A stretch of 18,518 nt of DNA from Streptomyces niger (GCF_000718305.1 NZ_JOFQ01000046.1:1-18518), one strand, 5' to 3'. Positions 7,244 to 14,201 are shown, counted from the first letter of the stretch. Program-made: numbers and translations. The notes: generated from the sequence alone by a model not told the origin.

Positions 7244-8227
7244 TCAGCGGCGTGTCGGGTTCTTGCGGGGCGCGAGGGTGGCGTTCGGAAGGGCGGGGGC
7301 GGGAAGGCGGTCGCCGTCGTAGTCGTCGACGCTGCCGAAGCGGTCGGATGCGTTCTCCCAGGCGTGCCGGGCTTCGACGATGTCTTCATGGCTGCGGCCG
7401 ATGAAGTTCCACCACATGACGATCTCTTCCTCGAACGGCGTCCCGCCGAGCAGGACCGCCCGAGCGGGGGTGCCCGACTCGTTCGTCAGCGTCAGCGTGT
7501 CGTTGCCTGTGCCGAGGTAGCCGAGTTCCGACGGGCGCAGAAGTGTTCCGGCCATGCGGATGTCCCCTTGGTCGACGAGCAGGCCGTACTCGAAGCCCGT
7601 CTGCACCGGGAGTGTGGTCGTCGAGCCCGGATCGAGGACGAGTTCGGCGCCGAGCAGGGGCTTGAAGGTACGCACCGGTGACGTGTCACCAACCAGGGAG
7701 CCCAGGAAGACTCTGAATTCCGCGCCGCCTTCTCGGACCGGGCTCGGCACGTAATGCTGGAAGTCCCGGCTGGTGTTCCGGTGGTCTTCGGGCAGCGCAA
7801 CCCACAGCTGGACGCCGTGCAGAATGGTGGTGTCGGCGGTGGAGACCTCCGAGTGGCTGATGCCGTACCCGCCCGTCATGAGGTTGAGCTCGCCGGGCCG
7901 CACGAACGCGTGGCTGCCCAGGCTGTCGCGGTGCTCGATCTCCCCCCTGAACAGCCAGCTCACCGTCTGCAGGCCGATGTGCGGGTGCGGCGCGACGACC
8001 ATGCCGCCCGTTTCGGTGACGTCGTCCGGGCCGTAGTGGTCGACGAAACACCAGGCACCGATCAGCGTCCGAGCCCGCTGCGGCAGTGTGCGCCGCACCG
8101 TCATGGCTCGCGGTCCGCCCAACGGGACGTCCCGCGCGGACACCACGTCGACCTGTGACGCGGCCTCCGCACGGTCGGCGGCAGCGCAGCGCACCTCCGC
8201 GGGATCAGCTTCGGCATTGCTCATCAT
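7244..8227 (-). CDS. Pirin family protein
   Basis: A 327-residue cupin-fold protein of the pirin family. Bacterial members bind a metal, and some act as quercetin 2,3-dioxygenase-like enzymes or bind partners in redox regulation. The metal ligands are in place: H81 and H83 (APHPHIGLQTVSW), H125 and E127 (GISHSEVS). The second cupin and C-terminal part follow (GAELVLDPGSTTTLPVQ, PFEEEIVMWWNFIGRS). The start ATG at 8227 has GGAGGG six bases before it; a second ATG follows at once. The frame stays open upstream to 8821, but that extension lacks pirin features. It is followed at ten bases by a truncated GNAT and diverges from an AhpD-like relic, which fits a former redox-stress group. Confidence 0.9.
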   Translation of the reverse strand: MMSNAEADPAEVRCAAADRAEAASQVDVVSARDVPLGGPRAMTVRRTLPQRARTLIGAWCFVDHYGPDDVTETGGMVVAPHPHIGLQTVSWLFRGEIEHRDSLGSHAFVRPGELNLMTGGYGISHSEVSTADTTILHGVQLWVALPEDHRNTSRDFQHYVPSPVREGGAEFRVFLGSLVGDTSPVRTFKPLLGAELVLDPGSTTTLPVQTGFEYGLLVDQGDIRMAGTLLRPSELGYLGTGNDTLTLTNESGTPARAVLLGGTPFEEEIVMWWNFIGRSHEDIVEARHAWENASDRFGSVDDYDGDRLPAPALPNATLAPRKNPTRR

Positions 8228-8293
8228 GCACTCCCTCCCACCCCTGGTCGATTCCGAGGTGATTTCACATTCAACAACCATCCCTGATAATAA

Positions 8294-8623
8294 TTCCGCG
8301 CCCCTCACCTGCACGGCAGAGCGAGCAAAGGCGCGTTGCGCGCCGGCGAGACCACTCAGCGCCTGGGCGTGCTGGCCGCCTGGCGCGACACCGAGCTGTT
8401 CACGGAGCGGGAACGCGCGGCACTCGCCCTGGCGGAGGCGACCACCGCCCCCGAGGATGCCGCCGCCCAGGAAAGCGCCGACACTGCGCGCCGGGCCCTC
8501 GACGACGACCAGATCTCGGCGGTGATATGGGTAGCGATCACCATCAACGCGTTCAACCGGGTCTCGATCCTGAGCAAGCATCCTGTCCGCGACCTCCTGA
8601 CCGTCGGCCGTTCCCCGGTGTGA
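8294..8623 (+). pseudogene. AhpD/carboxymuconolactone decarboxylase-like, N-terminal half lost
   Basis: From about 8336 the frame reads RAGETTQRLGVLAAWRD, FTERERAALALAEATT and VIWVAITINAFNRVSI, which match the C-terminal two thirds of the ~150-residue AhpD-like CMD proteins. These are peroxide-reducing or related enzymes acting through a CxxC pair. The segment before the HxxG-like 'HLHGRASKGA' (from 8306) should carry that CxxC, but the frame opens only at 8294 after TAA, and no cysteine pair is present. The only starts are weak (TTG at 8336). I therefore take it as a 5'-deleted relic, divergent from the pirin gene. Confidence 0.6.
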
Positions 8624-8858
8624 CGACGGTGGAGAGGAACTGGCTGCGCCACACCTGGGGCATCCGCGCCAGGCCGATTGCAGCTCCGCGCGGAGCGCGC
8701 GGCGTGCTGCGGCGAGCCTGGGGGCGAGCGTCGGAACAGCGGCGAGGAGTTCTCTGATGTACGCATCTTGGGGCTGGGAGTACACCACCGGGCCCTGCAT
8801 TGTGGTGCTGTATGAAACCAACCGGGTATCGGGACGACCGAGGTGGAGAGCTGGGCTC
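8624..8858. other. Gene-free gap with a possible coding relic
   Basis: No complete gene is seen. On the minus strand, 8800 down to about 8656 reads MQGPVVYSQPQDAYIRELL and AAVPTLAPRLAAARRALRAE with GC-rich third positions, like the start of a real protein. It has no RBS and dissolves into non-protein-like sequence. I do not recognise it. Confidence 0.2.
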
Positions 8859-8860
8859 TC
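8846..8860 (-). terminator. Small hairpin at the end of the ABC permease gene
   Basis: GAGAGC / GCTCTC forms a perfect six-bp stem around TGG, overlapping the permease stop codon (8859-8861). It could end transcription of the ABC operon, though the stem is short and the loop tight. Confidence 0.3.
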
Positions 8861-9647
8861 AGCGTTTGGTGGTGCCGTTGAAGAGGGTGCGCGACCAGGC
8901 GTAACCGACGAGGGCGATGCCAGCGCACCAGGCGAGCGAGATCCAGCCGTCGTTGCCGATCGCCGAGCCGGTCAGCAGGCCGCGCAGGGTCTCGGTCATC
9001 GGCGTGAAGGGCTGGTTCTCGGCGAACCACCGCAGGCCCGGGGCCATCGTGCCGGCCGGCACGAACGCGGAGCCGAGGAACGGCAGGAACTGGATGAGCA
9101 GCGGCTTGTTGCTCGCGGACTCCACCGTCTTGGAGATCAGGCCGAGCGCCGCCGACAGCCAGGCCACGGCGAACGCGATGGCCGTGATCAGGCCGGCCGC
9201 CGCCAGCCACTCGACCGGGGTCGCTGACGGGCGGAAGCCGAGCGCGAGGGCCACGGCCACGACCAGGATCAGGCTCACCAATGTGGTGAGAACACTGCCG
9301 ACGACATGCCCCGTCATGAACGACGAACGGGTGATGTTCATGGTGCGGAATCGGTTGACGATGCCCTCGGTCATGTCCTGACAGACCGCGATCGAGGTCG
9401 ACATGGCTCCGGCGGCCACGCCCATGATGATGACGCCGGGCGTCAGATACTCCAGATACGCCGACCGGCCGCCATTGCCGGGGAGCCCGGCGCCGATCGA
9501 GTCCCCGAAGGCGTACACGAAGAGCAGCAGCATCAGGATGGGCATCATGGCTGGGCCCAACGACACGGCCGGGTAGCGGAGCGCGTGCTTGATGTTGCGC
9601 CGCAGCATCGTCATCGAGTCGTGCACGGCGTAGGTGAGGGTACTCAT
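8859..9647 (-). CDS. ABC-2 type exporter permease (DrrB-like)
   Basis: A 262-residue membrane subunit of a two-gene ABC-2 exporter. Six hydrophobic segments are visible. The first (AVSLGPAMMPILMLLLFVYA) follows an amphipathic N-terminus, and LTPGVIIMGVAAGAMSTSIA leads into the conserved 'DMTEGIVNRFRTMNITRSS' coupling helix. Later come SVLTTLVSLILVVAVALAL and the 'FLPFLGSAFVPAGTMAPGLRWFAENQPFTP' region, whose ENQPFTP is a hallmark of DrrB-type proteins. The ATG overlaps the stop of the ATPase gene in an ATGA (9644-9647), so the two are translationally coupled. Substrate unknown: DrrAB pumps daunorubicin, but relatives vary widely. Confidence 0.9.
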   Translation of the reverse strand: MSTLTYAVHDSMTMLRRNIKHALRYPAVSLGPAMMPILMLLLFVYAFGDSIGAGLPGNGGRSAYLEYLTPGVIIMGVAAGAMSTSIAVCQDMTEGIVNRFRTMNITRSSFMTGHVVGSVLTTLVSLILVVAVALALGFRPSATPVEWLAAAGLITAIAFAVAWLSAALGLISKTVESASNKPLLIQFLPFLGSAFVPAGTMAPGLRWFAENQPFTPMTETLRGLLTGSAIGNDGWISLAWCAGIALVGYAWSRTLFNGTTKR

Positions 9648-10672
9648 CTCTGGGTCTCCTTGACGTGAAGAGCGGCGCCCGTGCCGCCGTCGCCGGTCAG
9701 GGCGAGGAACACGTCGTCGAGGTCGGGGGTGTGCACGGAGAAGTCGGCGGCGCGCACGCCGGCGGCGTCGAGCCGGTCGAACAGGGTGCGCAGGGCGGCG
9801 AGGTCACCGTCGCCCGCGATGCGCAGGGTGAGTTCCTCGTCGTCACGGAGTGCGCCGACTGCGCCGGGGAAGGCGGCGGCCGCCCGCTCGTACTCGTCCG
9901 TCTCGTTGAACCGCAGGCGTACGTGGCTGCCGGGAATCTGCGCCTTGAGTTCGTCGGAGGTGCCCTCGGCGACGATCCGGCCGCCGTCGAGCACGGCGAT
10001 CCGGTCCGCCAACTGGTCGGCCTCTTCGAGGTATTGGGTGGTGAGGAAGATGGTGACACCGCCCGCGACCAGCGAGCGCACGGTCTCCCACATGGTGCGT
10101 CGGCTGCGCGGGTCGAGCCCGGTCGTCGGCTCGTCCAGGAAGATCACCCGGGGATCGCCGACCAGTGTCATGGCGATGTCGAGCCGGCGCCGCATACCGC
10201 CGGAGAAGGTCGCGGCCCGGTTGCCCGCGACGTCCGCGATATCGAACCGCTCAAGCAGTTCCTTCGCGCGCTTCCTCCCTTCACGCTTGCCGAGTCGCAG
10301 CAGATCGGCCACGAGGAGCAGGTTCTCCTCGGCAGTGAGCAGGTCGTCGAGCGCGGCGAACTGCCCGGTGACGCCGATCGCGGCACGCACTCCGGCGGGA
10401 GAGGTCGCGACGTCGTGCCCGGCGACCTGGGCCTGCCCGCCGTCTGCGGCGATGAGCGTGGACAGGATCTGCACGGTGGTGGTCTTGCCGGCGCCGTTCG
10501 GGCCGAGCAGTGCGAACACGGACCCGGCCGGAATGCGCAGGTCGATGCCGTCGAGCACGGTCTTGTCGCCGTACGACTTGCGCAGACCGACGGCGGAGAT
10601 GGCATCGGCGCCGACGCCGGGAGACTGCGGGCCGCCGTTTCGAGTTGTTGTGGGCATGACAGACGAAGGCAT
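9644..10672 (-). CDS. ABC exporter ATPase (DrrA-like)
   Basis: A 342-residue ATP-binding subunit that drives the adjacent permease. Walker A is GPNGAGKTT (57-65), the Q-loop TGQFAALD starts at 102, the signature FSGGMRRRLDIA is at 156-167 and Walker B VIFLDEPTTGLD at 176-187. The switch position reads TTQYLEEAD, with Gln for the usual His, as is normal in the DrrA group. The C-terminal ~90 residues are the DrrA-type extension, ending DFSVHTPDLDDVFLALTG. The start at 10672 has GGGAGG about six bases before it. A longer frame from 10840 would translate the 33-bp tandem repeats and is rejected. Confidence 0.9.
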   Translation of the reverse strand: MPSSVMPTTTRNGGPQSPGVGADAISAVGLRKSYGDKTVLDGIDLRIPAGSVFALLGPNGAGKTTTVQILSTLIAADGGQAQVAGHDVATSPAGVRAAIGVTGQFAALDDLLTAEENLLLVADLLRLGKREGRKRAKELLERFDIADVAGNRAATFSGGMRRRLDIAMTLVGDPRVIFLDEPTTGLDPRSRRTMWETVRSLVAGGVTIFLTTQYLEEADQLADRIAVLDGGRIVAEGTSDELKAQIPGSHVRLRFNETDEYERAAAAFPGAVGALRDDEELTLRIAGDGDLAALRTLFDRLDAAGVRAADFSVHTPDLDDVFLALTGDGGTGAALHVKETQR

Positions 10673-10737
10673 GGAGCCCTCCCGTTCGAAGGCCGAGGTT
10701 TTTGGAGTTTCTGGCAGTGGTGAGCACCCGGGCCGGC

Positions 10738-10869
10738 GCTCAGCCCCGGGAGCAGGCGAGGAGCAAGCGAGCAGCGACCAATGAGTGGGCGAGGAGCAGG
10801 CGAGCACCGGGCAGTGAGTGGGCGAGGAGCAGGCGAGCACCGGGCAGTGAGTGGGCGAGGCGCGGACGA
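10738..10869. repeat. 33-bp tandem repeat, three copies plus a worn fourth
   Basis: Copies lie at 10771-10803, 10804-10836 and 10837-10869, with a diverged one at 10738-10770. The shared core is GTGGGCGAGGAGCAGGCGA. The middle copy matches each neighbour best over its 5' or 3' half. As 33 is a multiple of three the array stays open in several frames (11-residue repeats) but shows no protein logic. It fills the gap between the DUF4097 gene and the ABC ATPase gene. Confidence 0.85.
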
Positions 10870-10927
10870 GCGGCGCAGCGGTTTGCAGGCCCGGCGCCCG
10901 GCGCCCGGCGGCGGAAGAGTGTGCGAG

Positions 10928-10975
10928 CCGACGCTCAGAGTCGGACGGCTCAGAATTGGGCGGCTCAGAATTGGG
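10928..10975. repeat. 15-bp duplication over the DUF4097 stop codon
   Basis: CGGCTCAGAATTGGG occurs twice in tandem (10946-10960, 10961-10975). The DUF4097 stop codon (10965-10967) is in the second copy, so the gene's last codons and stop are duplicated downstream. Beyond it CCGAC / GTCGG (10928-10944) could fold into a weak hairpin. Confidence 0.75.
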
Positions 10976-11807
10976 CGCGACGCACGTCGATGTTGCCCCA
11001 GCGAGTACGGGCGCGGACCTTGACGATCTCCTCCGTCTCCTCGGGGGCTTCGGCGTCGGCGAGTGCGTTGCTTACCTGCCCGCGCTCGGTACTGACGTCG
11101 AGCCAGGCGGCGGTGCCCGGGCGGATGCCGATCTCGATGAGACCGTAAGAGGTCTCCAACTGAACGGTGCCGCGCGCTGCTTCGGCGACGCGCAGGGCGC
11201 CACCGGCAGTGGTGGCGGCGACCGAGCCCTCGGCACGCGTGATGTCGATGTCACCATGGGCACTGCTCACCCGAAGGTCACCGGTCGCGACGCCGACGGT
11301 CGTGGTGCCGTGCGAGTTCTTCAGCACCGCGGAGCCGTCGACGGTACCGACGCGCAGGCTGCCGGTGCTGGAGGTGATTTCGGCGTTGCCCTCGATCCGG
11401 TCGACGATGATCGAGCCATGGGAGGTGGTCAACCGGAGCGGCCCTGTCGCATCGAAGCGCACGTCACCGGTCGAGGCCTTCACGCGGACCTCGCCGAGCC
11501 GGCCCTCGCCGAGTACCTGGGCCCAGGCGCCGGTCATGTCGACGCTCGACCCCGTAGGCAGTTCGACCGTCACGTCAACGAGGCCGGAGGGCCCGATGAA
11601 GCGGCGCTCCTTCGTCCTGATGGTCAGTACGCCACTCGCGTACGTGACCTCGGTCTGCTCGGCGGCCTGCACGTCCTTGTCCCGCTTCGGGTTGCCCGGA
11701 CGTACCTCGACGACGGTGTCGGGGCGGTCGCTCGCGGCAAAGCGGATGGCCCCGGCCCCTACGTGGGCGGTGACCGAAATCGGTTCGGGAGTGTCGAACG
11801 AAGGCAT
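10965..11807 (-). CDS. DUF4097 family beta-strand repeat protein
   Basis: A 280-residue protein of the DUF4097 (putative adhesin) family, predicted to form a right-handed beta-helix from short repeated strands. The repeats are easy to see: VRVKASTGDVRFDATG, LRLTTSHGSIIVDRIEG, AEITSSTGSLRVGTVDG, LKNSHGTTTVGVATG, LRVSSAHGDIDITRAEG and so on, each with T/S-x-x-G-x-I/V. There is no signal peptide or membrane segment, so in this setting it is probably cytoplasmic despite the adhesin name. The start at 11807 has GAGGA about ten bases before it. It lies 82 bases behind the RHH gene and ahead of an ABC exporter, an order I recall from other Streptomyces, so a shared role in one module is likely. The biochemical role is unknown. 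Confidence 0.85.
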   Translation of the reverse strand: MPSFDTPEPISVTAHVGAGAIRFAASDRPDTVVEVRPGNPKRDKDVQAAEQTEVTYASGVLTIRTKERRFIGPSGLVDVTVELPTGSSVDMTGAWAQVLGEGRLGEVRVKASTGDVRFDATGPLRLTTSHGSIIVDRIEGNAEITSSTGSLRVGTVDGSAVLKNSHGTTTVGVATGDLRVSSAHGDIDITRAEGSVAATTAGGALRVAEAARGTVQLETSYGLIEIGIRPGTAAWLDVSTERGQVSNALADAEAPEETEEIVKVRARTRWGNIDVRRAQF

Positions 11808-11889
11808 GGCTGTACCGTCCTCATGAGTCCTTGGGTCGTCCCCGCTGGTGGGACGTGGTGGGTGAAGTGGTGCGGGCTCGGGCGTGCGG

Positions 11890-12414
11890 TCAGCGCACCC
11901 AGCCTGTGAAGCCCTGTCCGAGGGTGCGGGTCTTCTGCGTCGGCTGCGGCCGCGCGCCGCCGTCGACCGCGGCCGACACCGCGCGCACCAGCCAGGCGTT
12001 GACCGACAGGCCCTCGCGGCTCGCAGCCTCCTCGGCACGCGCCTTGAGGTGGGCCGGCAGGCGCAGATTGACGCGGGCGGTGCCGCCCTCGTCGCCGTCG
12101 GCGGGCGCCGGCGCCGGCGCCGCGAGCGGCTCGACGGGCGCGGCGGCAGTCTCCGTGGCGCCACCGTCGGTGGGCGGCGGTGTGACCACGAAGTCGGGGT
12201 CGAGCCCGCGCAGTCGTACGTCGACCGAGCCGGGGGCGAGCTCACGGGTGATCTCACCCATCGCAGCGGAGAGCACGTTGAGCATGGTCAGCCGGGTCGC
12301 CGACTCCAGCGGAGCGGTGAGCCGCTCGGCCAGCTCGCGAGCATCGTCCCCGCCGGCTTCGGCGGCCACCGCGAGTTCACGGCGGAGGTTGTCGACATAC
12401 GGGGTGAGGTCCAT
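11890..12414 (-). CDS. Ribbon-helix-helix (HicB-like) regulator
   Basis: A 174-residue protein with two parts. The N-terminal ~75 residues are helical (MDLTPYVDNLRRELAVAAEA, LLESATRL-like, SAAMGEITRELAPG), followed by a Pro/Ala-rich linker. Next comes an RHH domain at roughly 112-155: ARVNLRLPAHLKARAEEAAS, then REGLSVNAWLVRAVSAAVD, where R-V-N-L-R-L is the DNA-reading beta strand. Such proteins are often labelled HicB antitoxin, but no HicA toxin gene is present on either side. The start at 12414 has no strong RBS. The upstream region carries an array of TGGCGCCA boxes, which this protein very likely binds. It heads a minus-strand series with DUF4097 and the ABC genes. Confidence 0.75.
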   Translation of the reverse strand: MDLTPYVDNLRRELAVAAEAGGDDARELAERLTAPLESATRLTMLNVLSAAMGEITRELAPGSVDVRLRGLDPDFVVTPPPTDGGATETAAAPVEPLAAPAPAPADGDEGGTARVNLRLPAHLKARAEEAASREGLSVNAWLVRAVSAAVDGGARPQPTQKTRTLGQGFTGWVR

Positions 12415-12424
12415 GACGCCATGA

Positions 12425-12613
12425 TGGCACCAAAGTGGCGCCACAAGCAAGAGGGGATGGCACCTTGCATGAACGGACTGCGTCGAGAGTTCATGTAGAG
12501 ACGCCCTGACCTGCAGAGACGCACGGAATTCGATCCGGGGCCACCATGGCGCCATGCACGCGCGAGCGAAGGACATGGCGCCACGCGGTGCCAGATAGCG
12601 CCATGCGGCGCCA
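12425..12613. promoter_or_regulatory. Array of TGGCGCCA-type boxes before the RHH gene
   Basis: Eight-base boxes close to the palindrome TGGCGCCA start at 12425 (TGGCACCA), 12436 (TGGCGCCA), 12458 (TGGCACCT), 12547 (TGGCGCCA, within CATGGCGCCATG), 12576 (TGGCGCCA), 12586 (CGGTGCCA), 12596 (TAGCGCCA) and 12606 (CGGCGCCA). The first three step by 11 and 22 bases, and the last four by exactly 10. Such same-face spacing is typical of operators filled cooperatively by RHH dimers. The array probably mediates autoregulation of the downstream RHH gene and its module. Confidence 0.65.
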
Positions 12614-12747
12614 CCCAAAACGCACAGCTGGTCGAGGTGGTCACGCCGTTCGAGGACACCCACTTCGGGACCAGGCTACTGACCGTCCGCGACCCCGACG
12701 GTCGGCTGTGGAACCTCCAGGCTCCTGCCGGGAAAGAACCGCAATGA
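12613..12747 (+). pseudogene. VOC/glyoxalase-fold protein, C-terminal remnant
   Basis: The frame ending at TGA 12745-12747 reads AQLVEVVTPFEDTHFGTRLL, TVRDPDGRLWNLQAPAG. The 'G-T-R-x-L-T-V-R-D-P-D-G-R-x-W' pattern is the last beta-alpha-beta unit of vicinal-oxygen-chelate proteins such as bleomycin-resistance or glyoxalase relatives. The N-terminal part is absent: the frame runs into the last TGGCGCCA-type boxes upstream, and no start codon with RBS is present. I take it as a relic left by a rearrangement. Confidence 0.5.
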
Positions 12748-12758
12748 GAGGCGGCACC

Positions 12759-13344
12759 ATGAGGGGCGAGGTCACCGGACGGCCGGACAACACTGCGGTG
12801 CGTTGCGCAACTTTGGCGAGCGATGCATGTCCGACTCGATGCAGCACCGCATGTGCTGGCGGACGAGGTCGGGCTGCAGCTGGTGGCCCCCGATGCCGAT
12901 TGGCGACGCCGTCCGGACATGGACCCGGCGGCCACCAGCGCCTGTCGGGCGGCAATGGTGGCCCGTGCTTGCTTCATCGAGGACCTGGTCACGGAGCAGA
13001 CGGAGCAGGTCGAGCTCGGTGTCACCCAGTACGTCATCCTGGGGGCCGGCCTGGACACGTTCGCCCAACGCAGGCCGGAGGTTGCCTCCCGCTTGCAGCT
13101 CTTTGAGGTCGATCAGCCCGGCACCCAGGCATGGAAGCGCCGGCGCCTGGTGGAGCTCGGCTACGGCATCCCCGAGTGGCTGCATCTGGTGCCGGTTGAC
13201 TTCGAGGCGGGCGAGTCGTGGTGGGATCAGCTCGCCGCTGCGGGATTCGATCCGCGCAGTCCGGCGATCATCGTGTCCACCGGCGTCAGCATGTACCTCA
13301 CCGAGGACGCAACCAGTGCCACTCTGCGCCAGATCGCTGCCCTA
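12759..13344 (+). pseudogene. SAM-dependent methyltransferase (LCM/PPM1-like), frameshifted and cut
   Basis: The gene begins at ATG 12759 (MRGEVTGRPDNTAVR). One extra base in the 'GCAACTTTGG' stretch (about 12807-12816) shifts the frame. Without it the protein runs on as CALWRAMHVRLDAAPHVLAD, EVGLQLVAPDADWRRRPDMD. The rest carries motif I of this class I family (TQYVILGAGLDTFAQRRPEV), the acidic strand end LQLFEVDQPGTQAWKRRRL and IIVSTGVSMYLTEDATSATL. The frame ends at about LRQIAAL where an IS begins (13342-13345). A start at ATG 12823 would avoid the frameshift but lose conserved N-terminal residues. The C-terminal ~90 residues are not found beyond the IS. Family members methylate diverse acids, including polyketides; no substrate can be named. 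Confidence 0.75.
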
Positions 13345-13360
13345 GGTCGTGTCCGCAAAG

Positions 13361-14110
13361 TCATGGCAGCCAAAGTCGTAGGCAGGCGAGGGTGACCATG
13401 GCCTGGTAGTGGCGGGCGCGTTTGTCGTAGCGGGTGGCCATCCCGCCGCCGGATGCGGCCGTTGATCTGGTCGATCCGCTCCGGGATGGCGGCCTTGATG
13501 CCGCGGCCGCGCAGGTAGGCGCGGATCTTCGTGGACGAGTAGCCCTTGTCCGCCGCGACGAGAGCGGGGCGGGTGCGAGGGCGGCCCGGCCCGCACCGCT
13601 GGATGCGGATGCGGGCCATCACCGCCTCGAACTGGGTGCAGTCATTGACGTTGCCGCCGGTGAGGGTGAAGGCCAACGGGCGGCCCCGGCCGTCGCACGC
13701 GAGGTGGATTTTGGTGGTCAGTCCGCCGCGGGAGCGGCCGATCGCCTCGCCGGGCCGGTCCTGCCCTTTTTTCGGGCGCCGGCGGCATGCTGGTGGGCCC
13801 GCACGGTGGTGGAGTCGACACACACGATCGACCAGTCGACATCGCCAACAGCGTCGCAGTGCTGCTGGACGTGGGCCAGCAGACGGTCCCAGGTGCCGTC
13901 GGCCGACCAGCGGCGGAAGCGCTCGTAGATTGTTTTCCACGGGCCGTAGCGTTCCGGCAGGTCCCGCCAGGCCGCCCCGGTGGACAGCTTCCACAAGATC
14001 CCGTTCATCACCTGCCGGCGGTCCCGCACCGGCCGCCCCATCCGCGGCGGAGCCAGCATCGGCTCGATCACCGCCCATGCCTGATCAGTCAGCTCATGAC
14101 GACGCACCAC
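13361..14110 (-). pseudogene. IS5-family transposase with internal deletion
   Basis: The first frame (GTG at 14110 or 14107) reads VVRRHELTDQAWAVIEPMLA, CVDSTTVRAHQHAAGARKKG with the first catalytic Asp. A -1 slip leads to RSRRGL-type sequence (SRGGLTTKIHLACDGRGRPL, VAADKGYSSTKIRAYLRGRG) with the second Asp. After 'RIDQINGRIRR' the family sequence jumps, in another frame, to MATRYDKRARHYQAMVTLAC and the stop at 13361-13363. The missing piece, by comparison with the transposase at 17540-18391, is about 35 residues (GSRGGRPPAFDKxxY...VERCFNRLKQWRG) and contains the third catalytic residue. The protein cannot be active. Confidence 0.85.
13766..13772 (-). promoter_or_regulatory. A-AAA-AAG slippery site for -1 frameshifting
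   Basis: On the minus strand the heptamer AAAAAAG is followed by GG, exactly where the OrfA frame (AGARKKG) gives way to the OrfB frame (RPKKGQDRPGEA) through a -1 slip. This is the canonical programmed frameshift site of IS427-like elements, still present in a dead copy. Confidence 0.7.
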
Positions 14111-14148
14111 GAACCGACCAACGACCAACCGACTTTGCGGACACGACC

Positions 14149-14175
14149 TAGGCCGTGTCTTCAAAGTGGGACTGT
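14149..14175. mobile_element. Probable terminal fragment of another IS
   Basis: Directly beyond the IS, TAGGCCGTGTCTTCAAAGTG resembles both the terminal repeat of that IS (GGTCGTGTCCGCAAAGT) and the right end of the element at 18415 (GGCCGTGTCTCCAATTG). It suggests that an earlier IS joined or deleted this site before the present IS inserted at its CTAG. Confidence 0.4.
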
Positions 14176-14201
14176 CGGGTGACACTCGGCTTGCCATCCC
14201 G

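Larger units (their letters stand above)
13345..14148 (-). mobile_element. IS5-family (IS427-like) element, internally deleted
   Basis: Perfect 18-bp inverted ends, GGTCGTGTCCGCAAAGTC at 13345-13362 and its complement at 14131-14148, enclose a degenerate transposase gene. TA stands on both sides (13343-13344, 14149-14150). CTAG at 13342-13345 and 14148-14151 allows a 4-bp duplication and an 802-bp element instead of 804. The element disrupts the methyltransferase gene. It lacks the catalytic Glu region, so it can move only with help from a related transposase. Confidence 0.88.

Noticed and set aside
8228..8821. N-terminal extension of pirin to 8821
   Set aside because: The extension has no pirin features, passes antisense through the CMD-like relic, and the start at 8227 has a strong RBS.
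10673..10840. Longer N-terminus for the ABC ATPase from 10840
   Set aside because: It would translate the 33-bp tandem repeats into LACSSPTH repeats; ATG 10672 has a proper RBS and matches the usual family start.
10738..10869. CRISPR array
   Set aside because: The 33-bp units are contiguous without spacers and no cas genes are present.
10965..12257. Fusion of DUF4097 with an N-terminal extension to 12257
   Set aside because: The extension is an out-of-frame shadow of the RHH gene; ATG 11807 begins the family-like sequence.
11890..12414. HicAB toxin-antitoxin system
   Set aside because: No HicA-like reading frame of about 60 residues is present in the gaps on either side, so only the RHH fold can be claimed.
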